From positions 182,668-246,667 of the forward strand of contig NZ_JARZAI010000012.1 in NCBI RefSeq assembly GCF_029893355.1: DNA of 64,000 nt. Direction: 5' to 3'. Position 1 is the stretch's first letter. Each line of letters begins with the position of its first letter. The notes beneath the pieces were generated by a model that saw only the letters and a program-made list of their open reading frames with translations, had not been told where the DNA came from and searched no databases. This stretch comes from Kitasatospora sp. MAA4 (GTDB lineage Bacteria; Actinomycetota; Actinomycetes; Streptomycetales; Streptomycetaceae). The translations under genes were made by a program, and so were the position numbers. This document shows positions 37,462 through 45,309 of the stretch, piece after piece.

Positions 37462-38631
37462 ATGACCGTCACCACCAAGCCCCGCCGCACGCTCCCGCTG
37501 CTGATGCCCAGTCAGATCGCCTCGCTCAAGCCGGAACTCGCCGAAGTCATCGAGTACCGCAAGTCCGGCCTGTCCCTCAACCACATCATCGGCTGCCCGC
37601 TGGACTGCGGCTACTGTGTGCGCCACCTGTTCGACAACTTCGAGCTGAAGACCCCGCGAGCGCTGATGAGCGACGAGGCCGCCGTCACCCTCCTCACCGG
37701 CCACCGCTACTTCCGGACGCACAGGACACCGATCCAGCTGTTCAACCGGGCCACCGACCCCATGCTCCCGGTGGTCAAGCCCCACACGTTCAACGTGCTG
37801 CGGCTCCTGGACGACCGCGGCCTGACCAACCACGTCCTGGTCATCACCCGCTGGCGTGTCACCGAAGAGGACTGCCAGATCCTCAACAGCTTTCGCAACA
37901 TCAAGCTGACCGTGCTGGTCACCCACTCCGGGATCGATCACCCCGGGATTGAACCGGTGGACTCCGCCATCGCCGCTGCCAGCCTCAAGACCCTCCACGA
38001 GAACGCCGAGCGGTACCGCACCATCCTGTACTGGCGTCCGATCGTGCCCGGCCTCAACGACACCGACCAGCACATCGCCTGCGCCGTGGAGCTGTCGAAG
38101 CACGCGCACGCCACGGTGTTCACCGGCCTGTTCTTCCGCGACGAGATCGCCAACTACTACTCCGGCCACGGCCTGCCGATGCCTTACGAGGACACCGCGC
38201 GGCGGAAGATCATGCCGGAGGAGTCCGAACAGCGCATCCTCGCCGCGTTCCATCGAACCGCCGATGCCGACCAGCCGTGGGGGCCGCTGTTCCGCAAGAC
38301 CAGCTGCGGCGTCGCCTATGCCCACGGCGAGGCCGACTACAACGGTCACTTCGGCATCCGGGAACTGTGTGACATCTGCCCCCTCGCACAGCTCAAGCTG
38401 TGCGCCGACGCCTGGCAGGCCCCCGACCTCGAGGCGGTCACCGCCGAGGCGCGCGCGCTCGGCGCGATCGGCGACGTGGAGGTCACCGAACGCGCCATCA
38501 TCGTCAAGGGCCTGAACGAGCCGCCGCGCTACTACCTCCAGCACGGCCACGGCTACCAGGTCCACGACCGCGACAAGCCGCACCACTACCGGCGCCACGG
38601 CCGAGCCGACATCGGCTGGCCCACCGCCTAG
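37462..38631 (+). CDS. Radical SAM protein with C-terminal cysteine cluster
   Basis: The 389-aa protein has a radical SAM motif CPLDCGYC (CxxxCxxC) near residue 48, preceded by NHIIG as in spore-photoproduct-lyase-like proteins. Near residue 300 a second set of cysteines (SCGVAYAHG, then CDICPLAQLKLC) could ligate an auxiliary iron-sulfur cluster. The end is rich in His/Tyr/Arg (HHYRRHGRAD). The substrate is unknown; its position in an operon with pyrimidine-nucleotide enzymes suggests a nucleotide or nucleic-acid base. Start ATG at 37462 follows CAGGAGACC. Confidence 0.85.
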   Translation: MTVTTKPRRTLPLLMPSQIASLKPELAEVIEYRKSGLSLNHIIGCPLDCGYCVRHLFDNFELKTPRALMSDEAAVTLLTGHRYFRTHRTPIQLFNRATDPMLPVVKPHTFNVLRLLDDRGLTNHVLVITRWRVTEEDCQILNSFRNIKLTVLVTHSGIDHPGIEPVDSAIAAASLKTLHENAERYRTILYWRPIVPGLNDTDQHIACAVELSKHAHATVFTGLFFRDEIANYYSGHGLPMPYEDTARRKIMPEESEQRILAAFHRTADADQPWGPLFRKTSCGVAYAHGEADYNGHFGIRELCDICPLAQLKLCADAWQAPDLEAVTAEARALGAIGDVEVTERAIIVKGLNEPPRYYLQHGHGYQVHDRDKPHHYRRHGRADIGWPTA

Positions 38632-38641
38632 GAGACAGCTC

Positions 38642-39247
38642 ATGGACTTCGGCACCTGGCCGCGCCTGTTCGTCGTCGATGTGGAAGGCAACGGGGCCAC
38701 CCCGCCCGACCTGGTGGAAGTCGCCGCCATCCCAATCGACCACGGCCGGCCGGTGCCGACCTCCGCCCGCGCCAGCCTCATCCGGCCCCCGCAGCCGATC
38801 ACCCGATTCGCCACCGGCGTTCACCACATCACCAACCAGGACGTGGCCACGGCACCGACCTGGGACCAGATCGCCCCAGCGGTGCACGCCGACCTCGACG
38901 GCTGCTGGATCGCCGCGCACAACGCCCACGTGGACTACAACGTCCTCAAGCGCCACCTGCCGACCTGGCAACCCGCCGGAGTGATCGACACGCTCCGCCT
39001 TGCCCGCGCCACCTACCCCGACGCGCCCAAGTACGGCTTGGACGCGCTCATCGCCCACACCGGCATCGACCTCGCGGACATGCCCGGCCAGCGCCACCGC
39101 GCCGGATACGACGCCCACGCCACCGCGCTTCTCCTGCTCGACCTCGCCGCCCATCACCCGACGTGGGAAGCGCTGATCGCCGCCGCAGTACCGGCCGGGA
39201 TGCCCGGCGCTCCTGCCCCCGACCACGAGGACCAAGCCCTATGGTGA
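38642..39247 (+). CDS. DEDDh-type 3'-5' exonuclease
   Basis: The 201-aa single-domain RNase T/DnaQ fold protein has DxE in VVDVEGNGATP (about residue 14), the second Asp region AHNAHVDYNVLKRHL (about 95) and HRAGYDAHATA with the His and final Asp (about 150). The complete acidic set predicts an active metal-dependent exonuclease on DNA or RNA 3' ends. It starts 10 nt after the radical SAM gene. A 52-bp internal segment is duplicated at 32314-32365. Confidence 0.88.
   Translation: MDFGTWPRLFVVDVEGNGATPPDLVEVAAIPIDHGRPVPTSARASLIRPPQPITRFATGVHHITNQDVATAPTWDQIAPAVHADLDGCWIAAHNAHVDYNVLKRHLPTWQPAGVIDTLRLARATYPDAPKYGLDALIAHTGIDLADMPGQRHRAGYDAHATALLLLDLAAHHPTWEALIAAAVPAGMPGAPAPDHEDQALW
38846..38897 (+). 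repeat. Source copy of the duplicated 52-bp exonuclease segment
   Basis: Intact coding sequence in the exonuclease gene, matching 32314-32365 at 50/52 positions. The upstream copy is the fragment. Confidence 0.85.
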
Positions 39248-39840
39248 CCCCGCTTCACATCCGCATCGCCGGAACCCACTCCACCGGCAAGACCACGCTT
39301 GCCCGCCGCATCGAGATGGAACTCCGGGCCACCGGCCTGACTGTCACGCGCACCGGCGGCCTGGCCAAGCGCGCCGCAGCCCTCGGATTCCCCAAGATGA
39401 CCCGCCACACCATCGCCTCCACCGAGTGGATCATCGCCGCCGGGGCCGCCGCCGTCCGGGAAGCCGAGCTGACGGCGGAGGTCGTCATCATCGACCGCAC
39501 CGCGCACGACGCCATCGCCTACTTGCAGGCCGCCAACCAGCACCGCCACGAGACGATCCTGACGAACGATCTCGCACGGCTGATGGCCTTGGCCGACCTG
39601 CACAGCCACCGCCCAGCTGGCTACCTGGCCACCGTCCTCGACCCGGCGATGCCGCTTGCCGCCCCCATCGGCAAGGACCCCGACTGGACGGAGACCGGTT
39701 TCCGCACGGCGGTGGACGAGTACCTCCACCAGCTCCTCGCCGAGCGGAACATCGACCACCTTGCGGTGCCCAGCGACAGCCACGCCACCGCGGTCCGCGC
39801 AGCTGTCGAAGCGGTCCATGACGCGATGGCCACCGCGTGA
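39241..39840 (+). CDS. P-loop nucleotide kinase/ATPase
   Basis: The 199-aa protein has a Walker A near the N-terminus, IAGTHSTGKTTLAR (residues 8-21), and a likely Walker B/DR motif VVIIDRTAHDAIAY (about residue 82), with a helical lid. The pattern resembles small AAA_28/NadR-like kinases that phosphorylate nucleosides or nucleotides. The start is ATG 39241 or GTG 39244, both overlapping the exonuclease stop. Next to the thymidylate-synthase-like and NDK-like genes it could supply the monophosphate kinase step. Confidence 0.8.
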   Translation: MVTPLHIRIAGTHSTGKTTLARRIEMELRATGLTVTRTGGLAKRAAALGFPKMTRHTIASTEWIIAAGAAAVREAELTAEVVIIDRTAHDAIAYLQAANQHRHETILTNDLARLMALADLHSHRPAGYLATVLDPAMPLAAPIGKDPDWTETGFRTAVDEYLHQLLAERNIDHLAVPSDSHATAVRAAVEAVHDAMATA

Positions 39841-40649
39841 GCGCCGCCGGCGTGCCCGGCGGCACCATCACCGTCGCGGGCAAGACCGTCTCGCGCCTGG
39901 GTCTTGGCACCATGCGCCTGACCGGCCCCGGCACCTGGGGCAACCCCGCCGACACCACCACCGCGCTGCGGCTGCTTCGCACCGCCGCCGGAGACCTGGG
40001 CATCAGCCACATCGACACCGCCGACGCCTACGGCCCCCACACCGTCGAAGACCTCATCCGCAGGGCCCTGCAGCCCTACCCGCCGGAACTGCTGCTGGCC
40101 ACCAAGGCCGGCATGATCCGCCCGGCACCGAACCTGTGGCGGCCCCTCGGGCGGCCGGACTATCTGCGGGCCGCCGTCGAAGGCTCCCTGCGACGCCTGG
40201 CCACTGACCGGATCGACCTGTGCTACCTCCACCGCGTCGATCCCGCCGTGCCGCTGACCGACCAGGTCGGGGCGCTCTCCGACCTGGTGGCCGAAGGGAA
40301 GATCGCCGCGGTCGGCCTGTCCAAGGTCACGCCCGAGCAGATCAAGGAAGCCGCGACCGTCACCCGGATCGCAGCCGTGCAGAACTGCCTCAACCTGGAC
40401 GAGCCCGACGATCCCGCCCTCGACCACTGTGCGGCGGCCGGTATCCCGTACGTGCCGTACCGACCGCTGAATGCCGGGCACCTCACTGCGCGCGGGATCG
40501 GCGAGCCGCTGCGGTGGTTACTCGGGCTCGGCGGGCACGTCGCGCCGATCCCCGGCATCGGCAGCATCGAGCACCTGCGTGCCCTCGTGGCCGCCACCAA
40601 CTCGTGCTCCTCCAGGACAGCCAAGTCGGCGACACCATCACCCGCCTGA
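39837..40649 (+). CDS. Aldo/keto reductase
   Basis: The 270-aa NADPH-dependent reductase of the AKR fold has SHIDTADAYGPHTVEDLI with Asp and Tyr (residues 53-70), ATKAG with Lys and CYLHRVD with His, plus a C-terminal cofactor loop IPGIGSIEHL. Starts with a GTG overlapping the kinase stop. The last residues (NSCSSRTAKSATPSPA) do not look like an AKR end, while another frame continues with plausible codons to 40765, so the C-terminus may have been altered by a small indel. Last gene of the nucleotide-enzyme operon. Confidence 0.85.
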   Translation: MSAAGVPGGTITVAGKTVSRLGLGTMRLTGPGTWGNPADTTTALRLLRTAAGDLGISHIDTADAYGPHTVEDLIRRALQPYPPELLLATKAGMIRPAPNLWRPLGRPDYLRAAVEGSLRRLATDRIDLCYLHRVDPAVPLTDQVGALSDLVAEGKIAAVGLSKVTPEQIKEAATVTRIAAVQNCLNLDEPDDPALDHCAAAGIPYVPYRPLNAGHLTARGIGEPLRWLLGLGGHVAPIPGIGSIEHLRALVAATNSCSSRTAKSATPSPA

Positions 40650-40897
40650 GCACGGCGACTGCCGACCTACGCGCCGGACTCCTCGCCGACTGCTTGGCCC
40701 GGCTCGACCCCTTCCGGCTCTCCCGCCAGGTCCACACCATCGACGCCCTGCTACCGCACCCGTAGCAACGACACGGGCGCCCGTATCGCCACCATGCGTC
40801 CCGATCGCGGTCCAGCGCGCGCTCGCCGCCGCCGGCCGCAATCCTGGCAGGGACGCGTGACCACCGCCGTGACGCCCCGAGCACCAGGAGCACGACC

Positions 40898-41323
40898 ATG
40901 TCCGAGATCGCCATCCAGGTCGACATCGCGGCCGGCCGTACTGCCGTGTACGAGGCGCTGAACACGCACGGCGGTCTCGTCGGCTGGTGGACCACCGGCG
41001 TGGACCGCGAGGAGGAGACCCTGCTCTTCGACTTCCCCGGCGTGCCGGAGCCCTTCCGGCTCCGGCGGGACGAGGCCACCGCGGACCGGGTCGCCTGGAC
41101 GTCCGTGGGCGCGTTCCCGCCGCACTGGGCCGCCACCACGATGGTCTGGGAGCTCTCCGACAGCCCGGAGGTCGAGCACGGGACGCGGGTGCTCTTCCGC
41201 CACGCCGGATGGCAGCCGGGCGACCCGGGGCTTCCCCCGGCCGCGTACACCTGGGGCCAGCTGTTGACGCGGCTCAAGGACTTCGCCGAGACCGGCACCC
41301 CGCAGCCGCTCTTCACCGTCTGA
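40898..41323 (+). CDS. SRPBCC (AHSA1-like) domain protein
   Basis: The 141-aa single START/Bet v1-like domain begins with the typical IAIQVDIAAGRTAVYEAL and WWTTGV, and ends with LLTRLKDFAETG. Such proteins bind hydrophobic ligands and occur as stress or activator proteins; the function here is unknown. ATG preceded by AGGAG. Nine nt before the next gene, so likely co-transcribed. Confidence 0.85.
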   Translation: MSEIAIQVDIAAGRTAVYEALNTHGGLVGWWTTGVDREEETLLFDFPGVPEPFRLRRDEATADRVAWTSVGAFPPHWAATTMVWELSDSPEVEHGTRVLFRHAGWQPGDPGLPPAAYTWGQLLTRLKDFAETGTPQPLFTV

Positions 41324-41332
41324 GGTGCCGCC

Positions 41333-42283
41333 ATGGCGATCGACGAAGGACTGGCCCAGCGGATCCGCGAGCAGCTGGCCGGCGAGCCCGGCATCAGCGA
41401 GAAGCGGATGTTCGGAGGGCTGGCCTTCCTCCTGAACGGGAACACGGCGGTCGGCGTCCACGGCGAGGAGATGATCGTCCGCCTCGATCCCGCGGCGACC
41501 GAGGCGGCGCTGGCCCGCCCGGGCGTGCGCAGCCCTCGCCAACTAGCCCCGAGAAAGGCTCACCCCATGCCGGACCCCGCGACCTCGTACACCGACCTGC
41601 GCGCCTTGATCGTCAACTGCACGCTCAAGCGCTCACCCGAACGCAGCCACACCCAGGGCCTGATCGACGTCAGCCGCGGCATCCTGGAGCGCCAGGGCGT
41701 CGCGGTCGACGTCGTCCGCGCCGTCGACCACGACATCGCCACCGGTGTCTGGCCCGACATGACGGAGCACGGCTGGGAGAGCGACGAGTGGCCGGTCCTC
41801 TACAGCCAGGTGATGGCCGCCGACATCCTGGTGCTGGCCGGCCCGATCTGGCTGGGCGACAACTCCTCCGTGATGAAGCGGGTCATCGAGCGCCTCTACT
41901 CCTGCTCGTCGCTGCTCAACGAGGCCGGCCAGTACGCCTACTACGGCCGGGTGGGCGGCTGCCTGATCACGGGGAACGAGGACGGCGTGAAGCACTGTGC
42001 GATGAACGTCCTCTACAGCCTCCAGCACCTCGGCTACACGATCCCGCCGCAGGCCGACGCGGGCTGGATCGGCGAGGCCGGCCCCGGGCCGTCCTATCTC
42101 GACGAGGGTTCCGGCGGGCCGGAGAACGAGTTCACCAACCGCAACACCACCTTCATGACCTGGAACCTGCTCCACCTCGCCCGCCTGCTCAAGGACGCCG
42201 GCGGCATCCCGGCCCACGGCAACCAGCGCTCCGAGTGGGACGCCGGCTGCCGCTTCGACTTCGAGAACCCCGAGCACCGCTGA
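41333..42283 (+). CDS. Truncated TfoX_N domain fused to an NADPH-dependent FMN reductase-like flavodoxin
   Basis: 316 aa. Residues 1-65 are a TfoX N-terminal domain (ISEKRMFGGLAFLLNG, MIVRLDPA) that stops short of the usual 100. From residue 79 the protein is a flavodoxin/NADPH:FMN reductase: ALIVNCTLKRSPERSHT binds FMN phosphate, and VLAGPIWLGDNSS and GNEDGVKHC follow. The second part has its own ATG at 41567 with a GAGAAAGG site, so it may also be made alone. A deletion joining two once separate genes, common neighbours of SRPBCC genes, best explains the chimaera. Confidence 0.8.
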   Translation: MAIDEGLAQRIREQLAGEPGISEKRMFGGLAFLLNGNTAVGVHGEEMIVRLDPAATEAALARPGVRSPRQLAPRKAHPMPDPATSYTDLRALIVNCTLKRSPERSHTQGLIDVSRGILERQGVAVDVVRAVDHDIATGVWPDMTEHGWESDEWPVLYSQVMAADILVLAGPIWLGDNSSVMKRVIERLYSCSSLLNEAGQYAYYGRVGGCLITGNEDGVKHCAMNVLYSLQHLGYTIPPQADAGWIGEAGPGPSYLDEGSGGPENEFTNRNTTFMTWNLLHLARLLKDAGGIPAHGNQRSEWDAGCRFDFENPEHR

Positions 42284-42406
42284 CCGCCGGGGAAAGTTCG
42301 TGTGAGCTGCCAGCCCGCTTCCTGTGAAAGGAAAAGGCGCGTCGGTAACGTCTTTCTCACCGAGCGGCGACAACGAAAGTCGCCCCGGGTCGAGGAAGGT
42401 GTGGAA

Positions 42407-42757
42407 ATGGCATTCACGAAGAAGCGAATCGGTGCACTGCTGGCGACCGCGATGATCGGTGCGGGCCTTTCGATGGCCGTGCCGGCCTCGGCCAACGCGG
42501 CGACGGCTTCGCCGAACCTGTGCAGCGGATCGCCGTTGGTCCTCATCACCAGCGGCGGCTCCGATTCATTCGGCTGCGGTACGCACTTCGGCAACTGGTG
42601 GGGTACCAGCTCGATCTACTCCGGCGGCCATGACTATGCGTCCGTCATGCTCAACGACAACGGCAGCGACTACAACATCAGCATCAACCAGATGAACACC
42701 TGGTTCTCGCCGCGGAGTTCCTCGGACGACGCCGTCGAGGTGTGGATCGGGCGCTGA
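42407..42757 (+). CDS. Small secreted protein, crystallin/killer-toxin-like, paralogue 1
   Basis: 116 aa. A signal peptide (residues 1-31, KKR, hydrophobic core, cleavage near SANA-A) leads to a mature domain of about 85 residues with two cysteines and a Gly/Asn/Ser-rich, beta-sheet pattern: FGCGTHFGNWWGT, IYSGGHDYASVMLNDNG, DYNISIN and a closing DDAVEVWIG. The pattern recalls the small secreted beta/gamma-crystallin-like proteins of Streptomyces (SKLP killer-toxin-like), a tentative assignment. First of three tandem copies. RBS GAGGAAGG. Confidence 0.75.
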   Translation: MAFTKKRIGALLATAMIGAGLSMAVPASANAATASPNLCSGSPLVLITSGGSDSFGCGTHFGNWWGTSSIYSGGHDYASVMLNDNGSDYNISINQMNTWFSPRSSSDDAVEVWIGR

Positions 42758-42843
42758 CCGCCCAGCGAACTTCTCTGCTGTTTCGCCGCGGAGGGCGTGT
42801 CCGGGTACGAATTTTACCGCGGGCACGCCCTCCCGAAAATCGC

Positions 42844-42890
42844 TCGGAAAAGTCGGAAATGTCGGAAATGTCGGAAAAGAAAGTCGGAAA
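42844..42890 (+). repeat. Tandem 9-bp repeat (TCGGAAATG) upstream of paralogue 2
   Basis: TCGGAAA occurs at 42844, 42853, 42862 and 42871 with an exact 9-bp period and again at 42884. The tract ends 16 bp before the start codon and overlaps the region where promoter or leader signals are expected. Such arrays can vary in number by slippage. Confidence 0.75.
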
Positions 42891-42905
42891 AGGGAGAGTC
42901 TGACC

Positions 42906-43244
42906 ATGGTGTTCACGAAGCGAATCGGGGCACTGGCGGCCACCGCGCTGCTCGGCGCGGGCCTGTCGGTGGCCGCCCCGGCCGCGGCCAACGCGAGTGG
43001 CTGCGGGCCCGAGCAGGAGACGCTCAACATCGTCCACAACGGCAGCATGTCCAGCTTCGGATGCGGTACGCAGTTCGGCAACTGGTACGGCACCTCGGAC
43101 ATCTACTCCGGCAGTCACAACTACGGTGCCGTGATGCTCAACCACAACGGCAGCTACTACAACATCAGCATCAACTACGCGAACCGGCACTACTACCCGC
43201 AGAGCACCTCCGACGACGCGGTCGAGGTCTGGATCGGCGCCTGA
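42906..43244 (+). CDS. Small secreted protein, crystallin/killer-toxin-like, paralogue 2
   Basis: 112 aa. The signal peptide is almost identical to that of paralogue 3 (RIGALAATALLGAGLSVAA, cleavage near ANA). The mature part keeps FGCGTQFGNWYGT, DIYSGSHNYGAVMLNHNG and DDAVEVWIGA, but the N-terminal mature region is distinct (SGCGPEQETLNIVHNGS). ATG 42906 follows GGGAGAG. Its own leader has the 9-bp repeats. Confidence 0.75.
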   Translation: MVFTKRIGALAATALLGAGLSVAAPAAANASGCGPEQETLNIVHNGSMSSFGCGTQFGNWYGTSDIYSGSHNYGAVMLNHNGSYYNISINYANRHYYPQSTSDDAVEVWIGA

Positions 43245-43308
43245 CCCGCGCGCCCGGCTCCCGCGGAGCCACAGCAGACCACCAAATGACAACAAGGAGA
43301 GTGTGACG

Positions 43309-43659
43309 ATGGTGTTCACGAAGCGAATCGGGGCACTGGCGGCCACCGCGCTGCTCGGCGCGGGCCTGTCGGTCGCTGCCCCGGCCGCGGCCAATGCTGC
43401 GGTGGCGGCACCCAGCGCCTGCGGAGCTCAGCCCGCGCTGGCGCTGAACTACAGCAGCGGCACGGCCTATTTCGACTGCGGTACGCATTTCGGCAACTGG
43501 TGGGGCACCACCTGGATATATTCCGGTGGCCACAACTACGCCTCGGTCATGCTCAACGACAACGGGACGGACTACAACATCAGCATCAACAACGCGGGCC
43601 GGTGGTACTACCCGCGCAGCACCTCCGATGACGCGGTCGAGGTCTGGATCGGCAGCTGA
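43309..43659 (+). CDS. Small secreted protein, crystallin/killer-toxin-like, paralogue 3
   Basis: 116 aa from ATG 43309 after AAGGAGAG. Same architecture as the two upstream copies: signal peptide, two cysteines, FDCGTHFGNWWGT, YASVMLNDNG and DDAVEVWIGS. Signal peptide DNA is nearly identical to paralogue 2 while mature regions have diverged, as in toxin or adhesin families under diversifying selection. A strong terminator follows. Confidence 0.75.
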   Translation: MVFTKRIGALAATALLGAGLSVAAPAAANAAVAAPSACGAQPALALNYSSGTAYFDCGTHFGNWWGTTWIYSGGHNYASVMLNDNGTDYNISINNAGRWYYPRSTSDDAVEVWIGS

Positions 43660-43679
43660 GCGGTTCCGGATCCCGAAAC

Positions 43680-43718
43680 GGGCGATGGCCCGGCGCGGAA
43701 CACGCCGTGCCATCGCCC
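43680..43718. terminator. Hairpin between convergent genes
   Basis: GGGCGATGGC (43680-43689) pairs perfectly with 43709-43718, extended by CGGCG/CGCCG inside one mismatch. It lies 21 nt after paralogue 3 and 12 nt after the stop of the convergent lipoprotein gene, so it can end both transcripts. Confidence 0.8.
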
Positions 43719-43729
43719 GGGGCCTCGCG

Positions 43730-44632
43730 TCATGACCCTGTGTGGCCACCGCTCCCTCCGTTGCCGGTGAGGATGGCGTCCACTGCGGAATTGTGGTTCT
43801 TCAGGTGGCTCGCGATGTCCGAGAGCTGGGTTGCGTTGGCATCGACGAGCTGGCGCTGGTAGCCGGCGAGAACCGCGAACCAGGTGTCGGCGAGTTTCGA
43901 CGATTCGGTGCAGGAGGCATCGGCCTCCGCGATGGCGATCTCGGCCGCGTCCGGATCCTGCGGCCACTTCTGCTTGTAGACGGTGTCCGGGCTCTGCTGG
44001 GCGAATCCCTTGTTCTTCATGCAGTCGGCCCATTGCCGGGTGGCGGCCAGTACGGGTGAGTCCGCACCGGTCACGGCGGTGGCCTGGTCGTCGAGGCTCG
44101 CGACGAGTCCGGCGTTGTTCGCCGGCACCGACTTCGCGTAGTCGGCGTCGGCCTCCTGGGCGCAGGTCGTGGTCCACAACTGCTGCGCCTGGGGGCTCAA
44201 CTTCGGCATGGAGGCCGGGTAGTTCATCTGCGACATCGACGCGAAGCCGTGCGAGCCGCCGAATTCCGGATCGATGAATCCGAACGGGCCCACGCTCGCC
44301 TTCGAGGTGTTCGTCACGGTGGGGTCGAAGTCGGCCGGCAGGTCGTTGACCCCGTGCCGGCTCATGCAGGCGAGAGCGAGTGCCCGCCATGCCTGGGAAT
44401 CGCGGGTCAGAGCGTCTCCGCTCTCCTGGTAGGAGGAGAGCGGCAGGGTGGCGACGGCCGCGTTGCCGGAGGTGACGTGCGCGATCGCTGCCAGCGCCGG
44501 CGGCTTCAGGTGTGCGCTCGCCTCGGCAGTGGTCGGGTGCGGGGCACAGGCCGCCGAGCCGAGGCCCACGAGGGCGAGGGCGAGTGCGCCGAGGGTGCGG
44601 CGGCGCGCCGGCCGCGTGCGCTGCGGGTTCAC
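43730..44632 (-). CDS. Predicted lipoprotein of unknown function
   Basis: 300 aa from a GTG that overlaps the stop of the XRE gene (GTGA). The N-terminus is Arg-rich followed by a hydrophobic stretch and the lipobox GSAAC (Cys near residue 30), so the mature protein should be anchored outside the membrane. The mature part is helical and has several cysteines, including SCTESSKLADTW, DCMKNKGF and LACMSRHGVND, resembling Streptomyces secreted proteins of unknown role. Upstream frame extends to 44860 but overlaps the XRE gene. Confidence 0.78.
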   Translation of the reverse strand: MNPQRTRPARRRTLGALALALVGLGSAACAPHPTTAEASAHLKPPALAAIAHVTSGNAAVATLPLSSYQESGDALTRDSQAWRALALACMSRHGVNDLPADFDPTVTNTSKASVGPFGFIDPEFGGSHGFASMSQMNYPASMPKLSPQAQQLWTTTCAQEADADYAKSVPANNAGLVASLDDQATAVTGADSPVLAATRQWADCMKNKGFAQQSPDTVYKQKWPQDPDAAEIAIAEADASCTESSKLADTWFAVLAGYQRQLVDANATQLSDIASHLKNHNSAVDAILTGNGGSGGHTGS

Positions 44633-44928
44633 TGGGCACTGCCCAGGCTGAGCAGCCGGTGGGCCGGCGGCGTCAGCGCGCCGTCCGCTCCGGGGGAGGT
44701 GACACGGGAGGCCAGGTGAAGCCACTCGGTGGACGCGGCGTCCAGTTCGAGTGCCTGGGCCAGGCTCTTGACCGTCGCGGCGCGTGGTCGGGCGATCCCC
44801 GCGCACTCCAGGTGGCTGATCGTGCGGACACTCACGCCACTGCGCTCGGAGAGCTCGCACTGCGTGAGGCCCCGACGTTCCCTGACGCCTCGCAGCATTG
44901 CGGCGAGACCCGGATCATGACTACTCAT
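44629..44928 (-). CDS. Short XRE-family helix-turn-helix protein
   Basis: The 99-aa protein is essentially one HTH: LTQCELSERSGVSVRTISHLE at residues 22-42, then a C-terminal tail of helices (LAQALELDAASTEWLHLAS) like the N-terminal part of larger SARP/AfsR-type or BTAD regulators. It has no effector domain, so it may be a truncated or stand-alone DNA-binding protein. ATG preceded by GGGGTG. In an operon with the lipoprotein (overlap) and, 57 nt upstream, the 106-aa gene. Confidence 0.75.
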   Translation of the reverse strand: MSSHDPGLAAMLRGVRERRGLTQCELSERSGVSVRTISHLECAGIARPRAATVKSLAQALELDAASTEWLHLASRVTSPGADGALTPPAHRLLSLGSAQ

Positions 44929-44984
44929 ACGGACACCCCATCTCGGTTGACTGTTCTCTGATCCAGTGCACCGCCGGGCAGGCC

Positions 44985-45305
44985 CTAGCGGTTCGGTGCC
45001 TCGACCGGAGGCAGGTAACGGCACCTGAGAAGTGCTGAGTTGCGGTAGCAGCGGTGCAGCAGGGCGGCGGCTCGGAGCTCGACGGTGTCCGCTGAACTGC
45101 CGGTGCGGGTACCGGCGGTGGTGCGGAGAAAGAGCATCAGATCGAGCCTGGCCGGCCCGGCGGCTCCGCTGGCGTGTTGGAGCTGGTCCTCGTGGTCGGC
45201 ATGGCCCCAGAGGACGTTGAGGACTTCGGCGACTTCGGCGACTTCGTCCAACGGCCGGGGCTGGGCGCCGGTGCGGCGTTCCAGGTAGGCGTAGACGATG
45301 TCCAC
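44985..45305 (-). CDS. Hypothetical protein, 106 aa, coupled to a secreted peptide gene
   Basis: Starts 4 nt after the stop of the secreted-peptide gene, with that gene's GGGGGTGA end as ribosome-binding site, so the two are co-translated. Sequence features: acidic LDEVAEVAEVLNVLWG, a Leu/Phe-rich RLDLMLFLRTTAG and a C-terminal Arg/Cys-containing helix (LLHRCYRNSALLRC). No signal peptide or known domain seen. It could be a processing or partner protein of the peptide; that is inference from coupling only. Confidence 0.6.
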   Translation of the reverse strand: MDIVYAYLERRTGAQPRPLDEVAEVAEVLNVLWGHADHEDQLQHASGAAGPARLDLMLFLRTTAGTRTGSSADTVELRAAALLHRCYRNSALLRCRYLPPVEAPNR

Positions 45306-45309
45306 GCCG

